A stretch of DNA of 64,000 nucleotides, taken from contig NZ_STGH01000002.1 of assembly GCF_005222785.1 (NCBI RefSeq), positions 1-64,000 of the forward strand. Direction: 5' to 3'. The stretch's first letter is position 1. The number at the start of each line of letters is the position of its first letter. This document shows, in pieces, positions 1 through 8,472 of this stretch. The notes beneath the pieces were generated by a model, which saw only the letters and a list, made by a program, of their open reading frames with translations, was not told where the DNA came from and made no database searches. The position numbers were made by a program, and so were the translations under genes. The stretch comes from Rhodobacter sp. SY28-1 (GTDB lineage: Bacteria > Pseudomonadota > Alphaproteobacteria > Rhodobacterales > Rhodobacteraceae).

Positions 1-202
1 CGTTCATCCGGTTCAGGCAGCGCAGGAAGGTCGACTTGCCGCAGCCCGAGGGCCCGATGAAGGCGGTCACGGCCCGGTCGAGGATATCGACCGACACGTC
101 CTTCAGCGCGTGGTTCTGCCCGTAGTAGACTTGAACGCCCGTCGCCGAGATCTTGGCTGTCGCGCTGTCCAGTCCGGGAGTTGCCCCGCGCAAGTCGTCC
201 AT
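1..202 (-). CDS. pstB: Phosphate ABC transporter ATP-binding protein PstB (5' part only)
   Basis: The first 67 codons of a gene that runs off the left edge. The protein would energise high-affinity phosphate import through the PstCA inner-membrane channel. Visible are the PstB-typical start region with VQVYYG, then a complete Walker A (GPSGCGKST) followed by FLRCLNRMN, which is characteristic of PstB among ABC ATPases. The ATG is preceded by about 220 bp of divergent intergenic sequence carrying a Pho-box-like site, so this gene appears to lead its own transcript. That is odd, because pstB normally lies inside pstSCAB. Substrate assignment is by family resemblance; the rest of the protein cannot be seen. 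Confidence 0.9.
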   Translation of the reverse strand, partial: MDDLRGATPGLDSATAKISATGVQVYYGQNHALKDVSVDILDRAVTAFIGPSGCGKSTFLRCLNRMN

Positions 203-269
203 CGTCTGCTCCACGTCCGCGGCCGCCGGAAAGCGCCGCCTGCCTGCCGGTCTAGGACGGCATGGTGAA

Positions 270-304
270 GCATATGCGACGGATTTGTAACAGATGAATG
301 ACGG
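270..304 (-). promoter_or_regulatory. Pho-box-like PhoB site upstream of pstB
   Basis: Read on the minus strand, CCGTCAT-TCAT-CTGTTAC (304 to 287) matches the PhoB consensus CTGTCAT-N4-CTGTCAT at 11 of 14 defined positions. About ten bases downstream is CATATG/TATGCT, a plausible -10 for a PhoB-activated promoter, which usually lacks a good -35. The site lies about 85 bp before the pstB start and also faces the divergent hydrolase gene. Assigned by eye; no binding data. Confidence 0.55.
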
Positions 305-421
305 AACCCGCCCGTGGCGGCTGGACCTCGCCCGCCGGTCCTGCGGCTGGTCCGCAGCACCCCCCTTGCGCAGGGTTGCAGGGCTGGCGCAGTGTCACCG
401 CGACGTGACCGGAGCAATGCC

Positions 422-1222
422 TTGACCCTTCCCCCCTATCGCTGGCCGGACCCCGACCGCGACTATACGAATGGCGCCTTCATCCCCGGCGCAGCCGACT
501 ATCCGCCGCGCTGGACCAAAGAGGCCGCCGCATTCCGGCAGACGATCGGCAAGCGCGCCGATCTGGACCTGGAGTACGGCCCCTCGCCCCGCCAGCGGCT
601 GGACCTTTTCCTACCCGAGGGCCAGCCCAAGGGCGTTGTCATGTTCGTCCACGGTGGATACTGGCACCTGTTTTCCAAGGCGCACTGGTCGCACCTGGCC
701 GCCGGTCCACTGGCGCGGGGCTATGCGGTGGCGATGCCCAGCTATACCCTGGCCCCCGTCGCCCGGCTGGCCGAGATCACCGCCGAGATCGCCCGCGCCG
801 CCTGGTTCGTCGGCACTCGGGTCTCGGGGCCGATCGTGGTGACCGGCCATTCCGCCGGCGGTCACCTGGCGGCCCGGATGGGCTGTGCCGACATTCCGGT
901 CCCGGTCGCGCGGGTGGTGCCGATCTCGCCCCTGACCGAGCTGGGGCCGCTGATCGCCACGGGAATGAATGCGACCCTGAAGATCGACGAGCAGGAAGCC
1001 GTCAGCGAAAGCCCGGCCCGACTGGCCCTGCGGGACGGGGTCAGCGCGCATGTCTGGGTCGGCGGGGAGGAACGCCCGGCTTTCCTCTGGCATGCCCGGG
1101 TGCTGGCCGAGGAATGGGGCTGCGGCTGGACGGTCGATCCGGGGCGGCACCATTTCGATGTGATCGACTGTCTGGCGGACGCGGAAAGCCCTTTGTGCAA
1201 GACCCTGCTTGAAGGTCTCTAG
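422..1222 (+). CDS. Alpha/beta hydrolase, arylformamidase-like
   Basis: A protein of about 266 residues of the alpha/beta-hydrolase fold. It shows the oxyanion-hole motif HGGYW and the nucleophile elbow GHSAGG, with a late acidic residue and a histidine (GRHHFDV) to complete a Ser-Asp/Glu-His triad. HGGYW plus GHSAGG is typical of kynurenine-formamidase-like esterases, but no tryptophan-catabolic neighbour supports that substrate. I prefer the TTG start at 422 because GGAG stands seven bases upstream; an in-frame ATG at 314 would add 36 arginine- and proline-rich residues that do not look like protein. Convergent with the pot operon. Real substrate unknown. Confidence 0.8.
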   Translation: MTLPPYRWPDPDRDYTNGAFIPGAADYPPRWTKEAAAFRQTIGKRADLDLEYGPSPRQRLDLFLPEGQPKGVVMFVHGGYWHLFSKAHWSHLAAGPLARGYAVAMPSYTLAPVARLAEITAEIARAAWFVGTRVSGPIVVTGHSAGGHLAARMGCADIPVPVARVVPISPLTELGPLIATGMNATLKIDEQEAVSESPARLALRDGVSAHVWVGGEERPAFLWHARVLAEEWGCGWTVDPGRHHFDVIDCLADAESPLCKTLLEGL

Positions 1223-1318
1223 CGGCATCTGTCGACGGTGGACATTTTCGGATTCCCGTGCAGAACCAAAGACTTGCCCGCGGACGTCAACCGTTTCTTA
1301 AGACTTGCCCAACACCCG

Positions 1319-1384
1319 CTCGTCGGTGGACTTCGTCCCTCCTCGCTGCGCTCAAGCGAGGAGGAGACGAAGTCGAACGACGAG
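1319..1384. terminator. Long imperfect hairpin between convergent genes
   Basis: Nested inverted repeats: outer CTCGTCG (1319-1325) with CGACGAG (1378-1384), then GACTTCGTC (1329-1337) with GACGAAGTC (1366-1374), then CTCCTCGCT (1339-1347) with AGCGAGGAG (1355-1363) around loop GCGCTCA. It fills the gap between the hydrolase stop (1222) and the potC-like stop (1392). The likely role is a bidirectional transcription terminator; there is no U-tract, so this is inferred from position and structure. Confidence 0.5.
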
Positions 1385-1391
1385 CAGTTCG

Positions 1392-2255
1392 TCAGAGCAT
1401 CGCTTCTTCCGCCCGCCGCGCCTCGGCTTCGCGTTCGGCCTCGATCCGCGCCTTGCGGCGGCGGTTCATCTCGTAGGCCAGGGCCAGCACCAGGGTCAGC
1501 AGGATCAGCAGGAACGCCAGCGCGTTGATCTTCGGCGTGATCCCCGACCGGACCTGGCTGAAGACATAGACCGTCAGCGTCGTCTCGTTCGCCTTGGTGA
1601 ACAGAGTGACGTTGAAGTTCTCGATCGACTGGAAGAAGGCGATGGCCGCCGAAGCCGCGATGGCCGGGTAGAGATGCGGCAGAAGGATGCGCCGCAGCAC
1701 CTGACCGTGGTTCGCGCCCAGGTCCAGCGCCGCCTCCTCCAGCCCCGGGTCAAAGCTTTGCAGCCGCGCCAGGACCAGCAGCATCACATAGGCCGCGATG
1801 TAGCTCACCTGACCCAGCGTCGCCAGATGCAGGCCCCGCCCGAACAGGAAGAAGCCGTTCGCCCCCACCGTCTGGCCCAGCTGGTTCCAGAACAGCACGG
1901 TCGAGATACCGATGACAAGGCCGGGCGCCAGAACCGGGGCAACCATGAAGCCATACAGCGTCGCCCGATACTTGCCGGAAATCGAGTTCAGCACGATGGC
2001 CGCCGCCGTCCCGATCGGCACCGCCAGCGCCACCACGGCCAGCGCCACGACGATCGAGTTCAGGAAGGCCCCCCACATGGTCTGATCGGCGAAAAGCTCA
2101 CCGAACCAGGCCCAGGTGAAGCCCTTCCAGGGCGCAACCGTGGGCAGCTTGCTGTCGTTGAACGCCGCCCCCGCCATCACGATCAGCGGGACCAGCAGAT
2201 ACAGGATGAACAGGCCAAAGTAGAGCTGGCCCAGGAATGCGCGGTTCCGGCTCAT
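1392..2255 (-). CDS. potC: ABC transporter permease, PotC-like (polyamine/organic cation family)
   Basis: A 287-residue inner-membrane protein with several hydrophobic segments and the binding-protein-dependent permease signature EEAALDLGANHGQVLRRILLP (the EAA loop that contacts the ATPase). It is the second permease of a four-gene importer and overlaps the upstream permease by ATGA, indicating translational coupling. It ends in a charged, arginine- and glutamate-rich tail (residues about 262-285). The family is that of spermidine/putrescine permeases; relatives also carry other cations or amino-acid derivatives, so the substrate is inferred. Confidence 0.85.
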   Translation of the reverse strand: MSRNRAFLGQLYFGLFILYLLVPLIVMAGAAFNDSKLPTVAPWKGFTWAWFGELFADQTMWGAFLNSIVVALAVVALAVPIGTAAAIVLNSISGKYRATLYGFMVAPVLAPGLVIGISTVLFWNQLGQTVGANGFFLFGRGLHLATLGQVSYIAAYVMLLVLARLQSFDPGLEEAALDLGANHGQVLRRILLPHLYPAIAASAAIAFFQSIENFNVTLFTKANETTLTVYVFSQVRSGITPKINALAFLLILLTLVLALAYEMNRRRKARIEAEREAEARRAEEAML

Positions 2256-3187
2256 TTGGCGATATCCGACAGTTTGACCTTGAAGAGCCGCATCGCGAGG
2301 ATCACGAAGATGATGCAGACCAGAAGGAAGATCATCGAATAGGCGGCACCCGTGTTCCAGTCGAGCGCGTCATTGAACCAGGTGTAGATCGTCTGCGGGA
2401 ACCAATTGGCCTTCGTTGACCCGACCACGGTCGGCACCAGAAGCGAGCCTGCCGACAGCATGAACACCATCACGCAGCCGGAGGCGATGCCCGGTTTCGC
2501 GTGCGGGATCACCACCCGCCAATGCGTCCGCCACCAGGGCGAGCCAAGGTCCTCGGCCGCCTCGATCTGGTTGGTGTCCAGCGACGTGATCGCCGTGTAG
2601 ATCGGGAACAGCATGAACAGGACGTAGCAGTAGGTCAGCACGATCACGATGGCGTCGTAAGAGGTGAAGACCCCGTTCTGCCAGCGGATTCCCTGATCGA
2701 TGATCCCCAGGCCCTTCAACAGCGCGTTCAGCGGGCCGTTGAAGGTCAGGATGATGTACCAGGCGAAGGCCCGCAGCGCCTCGGACACCCACATCGGGAT
2801 GAAGAGCAGGAGGAGCAGCGTCGGGATCGACCTGGGGCTGGCGACCTTGGCCAGAAAGTAGGCCAGGGGATAGGCCAGGATCAGCGTCATGAAGGTGACC
2901 AGCGCCGAGAAGAACACCGTATCGACGAAGGTGCTGATGTGGACCGGGATCGAGATCGGGATGCCAAACCAGTTCGTCTCGATCGGGTTTGCCAGGATCT
3001 TTTCGTAGTTCTGCAGCGTGAAGACATCCTTCGGCCCGCCCAATTCGGCCACCGGCAGGTAGGGGAAGAAGCTTTCGAACAGCATCGAGAAGTTCGGCAG
3101 GATCACCAGGACGAGGATCCAGAAGGCGACCAGAAGGCAGAAGACTGCGGTCAACCCGGTGCCATAGCGGCGGATAAGGTCCTCCAT
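2252..3187 (-). CDS. potB: ABC transporter permease, PotB-like
   Basis: A protein of about 311 residues that spans the inner membrane, with an N-terminal hydrophobic segment (about residues 15-35) and further segments through to the C terminus. The EAA loop is EAAEDLGSPWWRTHWRVVIP. It is the first permease of the PotBC pair and would form the channel with the downstream gene. The ATG at 3187 starts MEDLIRRYG and lies just past the end of the ATPase gene; the longer reading would add 17 unlikely residues overlapping the upstream gene. Confidence 0.85.
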   Translation of the reverse strand: MEDLIRRYGTGLTAVFCLLVAFWILVLVILPNFSMLFESFFPYLPVAELGGPKDVFTLQNYEKILANPIETNWFGIPISIPVHISTFVDTVFFSALVTFMTLILAYPLAYFLAKVASPRSIPTLLLLLFIPMWVSEALRAFAWYIILTFNGPLNALLKGLGIIDQGIRWQNGVFTSYDAIVIVLTYCYVLFMLFPIYTAITSLDTNQIEAAEDLGSPWWRTHWRVVIPHAKPGIASGCVMVFMLSAGSLLVPTVVGSTKANWFPQTIYTWFNDALDWNTGAAYSMIFLLVCIIFVILAMRLFKVKLSDIAK

Positions 3188-3191
3188 GGCG

Positions 3192-4274
3192 TTACCCCCT
3201 GACGTTTGCGTCGGGCAACAGAAGGGCCCGCGCCGCATCGAAGGTGGCGAACACCTTTTCGCCCACCGCCGGAACCACGGTCACCCCGTCGTTCTTGACC
3301 TCCGCCGAAAGGCGTTTGCCCCCCGCCGCCTGGCCGTGGACCGAGATAAACGCGCCTTCGAAGGCAACCTCGGTCACCTCCATCTCGACCGAGTTCTCGG
3401 CGGCTTTCACTTTGGTCAGAAGCGTGTGTTCGGGGCGGACATACAGCTTCAGCGCCTTGCCTTGCGCCTCGGGCAGGACGCGGGCGCGGAAGCTGCCGTG
3501 CGCGCCGTTCAGGGCAGCCATGCCATCGGCCACCGGGCCCACCTCGCCCTCGAAGATGTTGTTTTCGCCGACGAAAGACGCCACGAAGCCGTTGACCGGG
3601 TTGTCATAAATGTCGCGCGGGGCGGCGATCTGCTGGATGCGGCCCTGGGACATGACGCCCACCCGGTCCGACATCGCCAGCGCCTCGCCCTGGTCGTGAG
3701 TGATGTAGATGAACGTGACGCCCGTCCGTTTCTGGATGGCGCGCAGTTCCGCCCGCATGTGCTGGCGAAGCTTGAGGTCCAGCGCCGAAAGGGGTTCGTC
3801 CAGAAGCATCACCTGCGGCTCCACCGCCAGGGCGCGGGCGATGGCCACCCGCTGCTTCTGCCCGCCGGACAGCTGGCTGACCATCTTGTCGGCAGCGCCC
3901 GGCAGGTCGACGAGTTTCAACAGGTCCTCGGCCTTCTTGCGCCGTGTGGCCTTGTCGACGCCGCGCACTTCCAGCCCGAACGAGATGTTTTCCCAGATCG
4001 GCATCAGCGGGAACAGCGCGAGGTTCTGGAAGATCAACGCAGTCGGCCGCTGGTTGGGCCGCGTGCCCTTCATGTCCTTGCCGCCGATCTTGATCGCGCC
4101 TTGCGTGGGTTCGATGAACCCCGACACCATGCGCAGGATCGTGGTCTTGCCGCAGCCCGACGGCCCGAGGAAGGAAAAGAACTCTCCCGGCTTTATCGAG
4201 ACATTGGCGTTGTCGACGGCGCGGAAGGTGCCGAAGTCGCAGCAGACGTTTTCAAGATCAATTCCCGCGCTCAT
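3192..4274 (-). CDS. potA: ABC transporter ATP-binding protein, PotA-like
   Basis: The motor subunit of the importer, about 360 residues. Visible are Walker A GPSGCGKTT, signature LSGGQKQRVAIARAL, Walker B VMLLDEPLSALD and the switch histidine ITHDQGEAL, followed by a C-terminal TOBE-like domain (from about residue 240, YVRPEHTLL) as in spermidine/putrescine PotA. The chosen ATG (4274) has GGGGGA at a suitable distance; another ATG at 4310 would add 12 residues. A terminator-like hairpin lies between this gene and the upstream binding-protein gene, so its expression is probably lower. Confidence 0.87.
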   Translation of the reverse strand: MSAGIDLENVCCDFGTFRAVDNANVSIKPGEFFSFLGPSGCGKTTILRMVSGFIEPTQGAIKIGGKDMKGTRPNQRPTALIFQNLALFPLMPIWENISFGLEVRGVDKATRRKKAEDLLKLVDLPGAADKMVSQLSGGQKQRVAIARALAVEPQVMLLDEPLSALDLKLRQHMRAELRAIQKRTGVTFIYITHDQGEALAMSDRVGVMSQGRIQQIAAPRDIYDNPVNGFVASFVGENNIFEGEVGPVADGMAALNGAHGSFRARVLPEAQGKALKLYVRPEHTLLTKVKAAENSVEMEVTEVAFEGAFISVHGQAAGGKRLSAEVKNDGVTVVPAVGEKVFATFDAARALLLPDANVRG

Positions 4275-4406
4275 GTCGCGTGGTCCCCCAATCGTAGTCC
4301 CCAGAGTCATTCTTTTTGTTGGTCAGGCTAGCAGGCAACCCGGCCCAAGCAATGGGTATCGCCAGTTCAAGCCCGGTTCTCAGTCCAGGACGATCCGGCT
4401 CTGCCC

Positions 4407-4440
4407 AAAAAAGTCACGCCGAGCCCTTGCGGGCCCGGCG
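4407..4440 (-). terminator. Rho-independent terminator/attenuator between potD-like and potA-like genes
   Basis: On the minus strand, arms CGCCGGGCCC and GGGCTCGGCG (4440-4431 and 4426-4417, one mismatch) flank a four-base loop and are followed by TGACTTTTTT. It follows the binding-protein stop by about 20 bases. Partial termination here would make more binding protein than membrane components, as is common in ABC operons. Confidence 0.75.
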
Positions 4441-4461
4441 CTCTGCAGGTCATAGGCGCAC

Positions 4462-5589
4462 TCAGGCGGCCTTGAACTTGTCGGCATATTCCGACCGCTT
4501 GGCGATGAATTCGGCGGTCTGTTCCGGCCACCACCACAGCTTCGCCAGCGCATCTTCGTTGAAGGTGCCGTTGTAGTAGGTGGCAACGTCCGGCGACATG
4601 AACTCGGCCGAGCCCTTGCCCACCGGGTTCGACGAGAAGGCGGTCGCCCACATCGCGGACCCTTCGCCGGTCGAGACGAACTTGGCGAACTCGTGCGCCT
4701 GCTCGACGTTGGCTGCGTTTTTCATCAGCACGAAGCCCTGGTGCCAGGCAAAAGCACCTTCGACCGGGGCGATGTACTTGTAGCCGTCGTTGCGCAGGTT
4801 GTAGCCGGTCGAATCCCAGCACAGGCCGATCGTGGCACCGTTCGCGGTGAAGCCGGCGTTCGCTTCGTTCTCGCCCGACCACCACTGGACGATGTTGCCC
4901 TTGGACTTGATGGCTTCCGCCAGCGCGATGTCCCACAGCTCGGTCATTGCGGCCATGTCGGTGTAGCCGTCCATCCACGGACGCGGCAGCTTGCCCTGGG
5001 CGTCCAGCCAGCGGCCCATCGCGGCCAGGGCCGAATGCGGACGCAGGACGGCCGGGTTTTCCGGGTTGAACAGGTCACCCAGCGAGGCGGGCGAGGACAG
5101 CTTGGCGTTGGCCTCGTTGACGACCAGCGCCTCGGTGCCCCAGTTCGACGGGACATAGTACAGCTGACCGTCCAGGCGCGACCGCTCACCGGCCGAGCCG
5201 TCGGCCAGACCGGGCAGGTAGTTGTCCATCGCCAGCTTGGATTCGTCCCAGGCCCCCAGCAGGCCGTTCGAGTTCCAGCCACCCCAACGGTCGATGGTCG
5301 GCTCCATCACGTCGATCCCGCCGGTTTCAAGGGCGACCTTGCCCTCGGCGAACATCGTGTCCTGGTCGGGAAGTTCCTTGAAGTTCACCTTGATGCCGGT
5401 TGCGGCTTCGAAGGCCGGGAACACTTTTTCAGCCAGCACCGGATAGCCGGCCCAGCCGATGAAGTTAACTTCGCCCGACGAGGCCAAGGCCTTCGACGAG
5501 ATGATCGCCGGAGCGGCGAGTACGCCCGCACCAGCAGCGGACCCTTTCAGGAACCGGCGGCGGCTGAAGGCAGATTTTTCGTGTGTCAC
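4462..5589 (-). CDS. potD: Periplasmic polyamine-type solute-binding protein, Tat-exported
   Basis: A protein of about 375 residues that captures the substrate for the downstream ATPase and permeases. The N terminus carries a twin-arginine signal (SRRRFLKG, then a hydrophobic stretch ending near ALASSGEV), so it is probably exported folded by Tat. The mature part is a type-2 periplasmic binding fold of the PotD/PotF group (FIGWAGYPVL near the start, VDVMEP-like region near residue 100). The GTG start at 5589 has GGGAGA seven bases upstream; the ATG at 5706 would place 39 odd residues before the Tat signal. First gene of a four-gene operon. Confidence 0.85.
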   Translation of the reverse strand: MTHEKSAFSRRRFLKGSAAGAGVLAAPAIISSKALASSGEVNFIGWAGYPVLAEKVFPAFEAATGIKVNFKELPDQDTMFAEGKVALETGGIDVMEPTIDRWGGWNSNGLLGAWDESKLAMDNYLPGLADGSAGERSRLDGQLYYVPSNWGTEALVVNEANAKLSSPASLGDLFNPENPAVLRPHSALAAMGRWLDAQGKLPRPWMDGYTDMAAMTELWDIALAEAIKSKGNIVQWWSGENEANAGFTANGATIGLCWDSTGYNLRNDGYKYIAPVEGAFAWHQGFVLMKNAANVEQAHEFAKFVSTGEGSAMWATAFSSNPVGKGSAEFMSPDVATYYNGTFNEDALAKLWWWPEQTAEFIAKRSEYADKFKAA

Positions 5590-5875
5590 AGTTAGTCTCC
5601 CTGGTTTGATGGGCAGAGGCGCGGGCTGTCCCCGATTTTTTCGTTCATGCGGGCGCGCTTGCTGCGGTCTAACAGGCACCGTGTAACAGGACCTTGTCAG
5701 TCGCAAGAAGTTGCCGTGCGCGCCGACCTTACTCCCGCTTTGGGTGGGGCTGTCAACGGGGCTTTATGACAGTGCAACCGCAGGTAAGCACGCCACCAGC
5801 GCCCGCCGCGTTTTCAGGCGAAAATCCCCGGAAGCGGAAGCGCATCCGGCCCGACCTGGCGGACGGCGATTCGCA
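5590..5875. other. Intergenic region between modC and the potD-like operon
   Basis: About 286 bp that must hold the promoter of the pot-like operon and the end of the mod operon, both on the minus strand. Apart from the GGGAGA ribosome-binding site next to the GTG start, I see no convincing promoter hexamers, strong hairpin or open reading frame. Confidence 0.4.
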
Positions 5876-6952
5876 TCATCCGGCGGGAGGCAGGCCCCCC
5901 ACATCGGCCTGCGCCACCGCGACGGATTTCAGGACGGCATGCACCGTGACCCCGGGCGCCAGCGCTAGGGCCTGCGCCGATCTGCGGGTCAGGCGGGCCA
6001 GGATATGCTCTTGCCCCACCTCCAGCCGCACCAGGACCCCCGGCCCCTGCCCTTCGTGCAGGGCTGCGACACGGGCGGGCAGTATGTTCAGGGCCGACAG
6101 GCCGACCGGCCGGTCACGCGACAGGATCACATCCTGTGCCGCGATCCGCACCCGCAGGCTGCGCCCCGGCAGCCCAGCAATACGCGGCAGCCACAGCGGC
6201 CCTGCCGCCGTCTCCAGCCGGGTCAGCCCGTCCTCCTCCTGCGCCGCGATCCGCGCCGTCAGGACCGCACCCGCATCGCGCAGCCCCATCAATTGCGCCG
6301 TCGCGGGATCGGACAGGATCTCGGCCGCGGGGCCCAGAGCCTGCACCCGCCCGGCCTCGATCACCGCAATGGTCGTGGCCAGGCGGGCGACCTCGGGCAG
6401 GGCGTGGCTCACATAGAGGATCGGCAGGCCGGTCTCGTCCCGCAAGGCCTCGACATAAGGCAGGATCTCGGCCTTGCGCGCCTCGTCCAGCGCGGCCAAC
6501 GGCTCGTCCATCAGAAGAAGGCGCGGCTGCGACAAAAGCGCCCGCCCGATGGCCACCCGCTGCTTCTCGCCCCCTGACAATGCCGCTGGCCGGCGCGAGA
6601 GCAGCGCCCCGATCCCCAGGAGGTCGACCACCCGCGCCATGCCTTCGACCTTCCGACCGCGGACGCGCGGGGCATAGGTCAGGTTCTCGGCCACCGTCAG
6701 ATGCGGAAACAACCGCGCATCCTGAAAGACATAGCCCACTTCGCGCCGGTGCGGCGGCAGGTTGTCCAGCCGGGCACCGTCCAGCACGATCCGCGCCTCA
6801 TCCGGGCGCAACAGTCCGGCGACCGCGTTCACGATGCTGGTCTTGCCCGACCCCGACCGCCCGAACAGGCAGGTCAGCCCGCCGGGCAGCACCATGTCGA
6901 CCTCCAGCCGGAAGCCGGGAAAGGCGTGGCGCAGGTGAATGTCCAGCGTCAT
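5876..6952 (-). CDS. modC: Molybdate ABC transporter ATP-binding protein ModC
   Basis: A 358-residue ATPase that drives molybdate import. Walker A GRSGSGKTS, signature LSGGEKQRVAIGRALL, Walker B LLLMDEPLAALD and switch VSHALPEVA are all present. A C-terminal MOP/TOBE domain follows (from about residue 290, ALNILPARVAAL), which in this family binds molybdate and can inhibit transport. Last gene of modEABC; its ATG overlaps the modB stop (ATGA). Confidence 0.93.
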   Translation of the reverse strand: MTLDIHLRHAFPGFRLEVDMVLPGGLTCLFGRSGSGKTSIVNAVAGLLRPDEARIVLDGARLDNLPPHRREVGYVFQDARLFPHLTVAENLTYAPRVRGRKVEGMARVVDLLGIGALLSRRPAALSGGEKQRVAIGRALLSQPRLLLMDEPLAALDEARKAEILPYVEALRDETGLPILYVSHALPEVARLATTIAVIEAGRVQALGPAAEILSDPATAQLMGLRDAGAVLTARIAAQEEDGLTRLETAAGPLWLPRIAGLPGRSLRVRIAAQDVILSRDRPVGLSALNILPARVAALHEGQGPGVLVRLEVGQEHILARLTRRSAQALALAPGVTVHAVLKSVAVAQADVGGLPPAG

Positions 6953-7644
6953 CGCCCCGCGATCCTTCTTGCCACCCGGCGTGACAGTGCTTCCGACAGG
7001 ATCAGCGCGACCATCGCCACCGCGACCGAGATCACGACCAGCCGCAGCGCCGCGGCGTCACCGCCCGGGACTTGCAGGAACGCATAGATCGCCGTCGGGA
7101 GGGTCTGCGTCTCGCCCGGAATGTTGGCGACGAAGGTGATCGTCGCGCCGAACTCGCCCATCGCCTTGGCGAAGGCGAGGACCGCGCCCGCGATGATGCC
7201 GGGCAGGATCAGCGGCAAGGTGACGGTCAGGAACACCGTGGGACGCGAGGCGCCAAGCGTTCCGGCGGCTTCCTCCAGCTTCGGGTCCACCGCCTCGATC
7301 GCCAGCCGGATGGCGCGGACCATCAGCGGAAAGGCCATCACCGCTGCGGCAAGCGCAGCCCCGGTCCAGCGGAAGGCGAAGGTAAAGCCGAACCACTCCC
7401 ACAGGGCAGCACCCACCCAGCCCTGCCGCCCGAGGGTCAGAAGGAGCAGGTAACCCGTCACCACCGGCGGCAGGATCAACGGCAGATGCACCAGACCGTT
7501 CAGCAGCGCATGGCCATAGAACCGCCCCCGCGCCAGCAAGAGCGCGACAGCGACCCCGAAGGGAAGGCTGACCAAGGTCGCCACCAGCGACACCCGCAGG
7601 GACAACAAGAGCGCTGTGGTTTCCTCGGGTGAAAGCCAGTCCAT
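6949..7644 (-). CDS. modB: Molybdate ABC transporter permease ModB
   Basis: A 231-residue inner-membrane permease with about five hydrophobic segments. The EAA loop is EAAGTLGASRPTVFLTVTLP, and the AFAKAMGEFGATITF stretch after it is typical of ModB. It forms the channel for molybdate handed over by ModA. It overlaps modC by four bases and lies 30 bp after modA, so the genes are co-transcribed. Confidence 0.93.
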   Translation of the reverse strand: MDWLSPEETTALLLSLRVSLVATLVSLPFGVAVALLLARGRFYGHALLNGLVHLPLILPPVVTGYLLLLTLGRQGWVGAALWEWFGFTFAFRWTGAALAAAVMAFPLMVRAIRLAIEAVDPKLEEAAGTLGASRPTVFLTVTLPLILPGIIAGAVLAFAKAMGEFGATITFVANIPGETQTLPTAIYAFLQVPGGDAAALRLVVISVAVAMVALILSEALSRRVARRIAGR

Positions 7645-7674
7645 CGTCGGGTCACGCTGACATGCGGCCGGACG

Positions 7675-8415
7675 TCATGGCAAGGGGACGAAGCCGTTCG
7701 CCGCGAAGACCGCGGTGGCTTCGGCTTCGGACAGAAGTTCCAGGAAGGCACCCGCCTCCTCGCTTGCGGTGGCAGTCAGCGCGCCTGGATAGACGATGGG
7801 CTGGTGACTGTCGGCCGGAAAGCTGCCCACGACCGAAACCTTCGGCTCCGCAATCGCGTCCGAGGCATAGACGATGCCAAGCGGCGCCTCGCCCAGCGCC
7901 ACAAGATCAAGCGCCGCGCGAACGTTCTCCGTCTGCACGACGCTCGGCTGGATCGCCGCCCACAGCCCAAGGCTTTCCAGCGCCTCCTTGCCGTATTGCC
8001 CTGCCGGGACGGAGTCGACCAGCGCCATCGACAGCTTGCCCCCCGCGAGGAGCCCGACAAGATCCAGCGAAGCGTCCACCGTCGCCGGGGCCGCCCCCGC
8101 CGCACCCACAAGGATCAGCGTGTTGCCCAGAAGGTCCCTGCGGCTGTCCGGCCGAATCAATCCCTTGCCCTCCAGATCGTCCATCCACTGCTTGGAGGCC
8201 GACAGGAAGATATCAGCAGGCGCGCCTTCCGCGATCTGTCTGGCCAGCGCCGAACTGCCGCCATAGGACACTACGACCCTGTTCCCGGTCGCCTCGGCAT
8301 AGTCCGCCGCAATCTCGTCCAGTGCGGTCTTCAGGCTGGCCGCGGCAAAGACGGTGACATCGGCCATGGCGGGCTGGGCCATCAGGACGAAAGCTGCGGC
8401 AAGGATCGGGCGCAT
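7675..8415 (-). CDS. modA: Molybdate-binding periplasmic protein ModA
   Basis: About 246 residues with a Sec signal peptide (hydrophobic to about residue 18, cleavage near AMA-DV) followed by VFAAASLKTALDEI, the ModA signature in which serine contacts the oxyanion. GSSALARQI and LGIVYASDA are further family blocks. ATG at 8415 gives the signal peptide directly; the longer reading adds 18 non-signal residues. A near-palindrome just upstream is a likely ModE operator. Confidence 0.92.
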   Translation of the reverse strand: MRPILAAAFVLMAQPAMADVTVFAAASLKTALDEIAADYAEATGNRVVVSYGGSSALARQIAEGAPADIFLSASKQWMDDLEGKGLIRPDSRRDLLGNTLILVGAAGAAPATVDASLDLVGLLAGGKLSMALVDSVPAGQYGKEALESLGLWAAIQPSVVQTENVRAALDLVALGEAPLGIVYASDAIAEPKVSVVGSFPADSHQPIVYPGALTATASEEAGAFLELLSEAEATAVFAANGFVPLP

Positions 8416-8423
8416 GGGATCTC

Positions 8424-8447
8424 CGATATGTCTGGCCGAACATATGG
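8424..8447. promoter_or_regulatory. Candidate ModE operator upstream of modA
   Basis: CGATATGT-N8-ACATATGG, a near-perfect inverted repeat nine bases before the modA start and 26 bases after the modE stop. Known ModE sites are AT-rich palindromes with TATAT-type arms; this matches in style, with ATATGT/ACATAT arms, though the spacing differs. Binding would repress modABC when molybdate is plentiful. Position and symmetry are observed; the regulator is inferred. Confidence 0.5.
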
Positions 8448-8472
8448 CGAAGGGAGGGCAGCGAGGCAAGCG

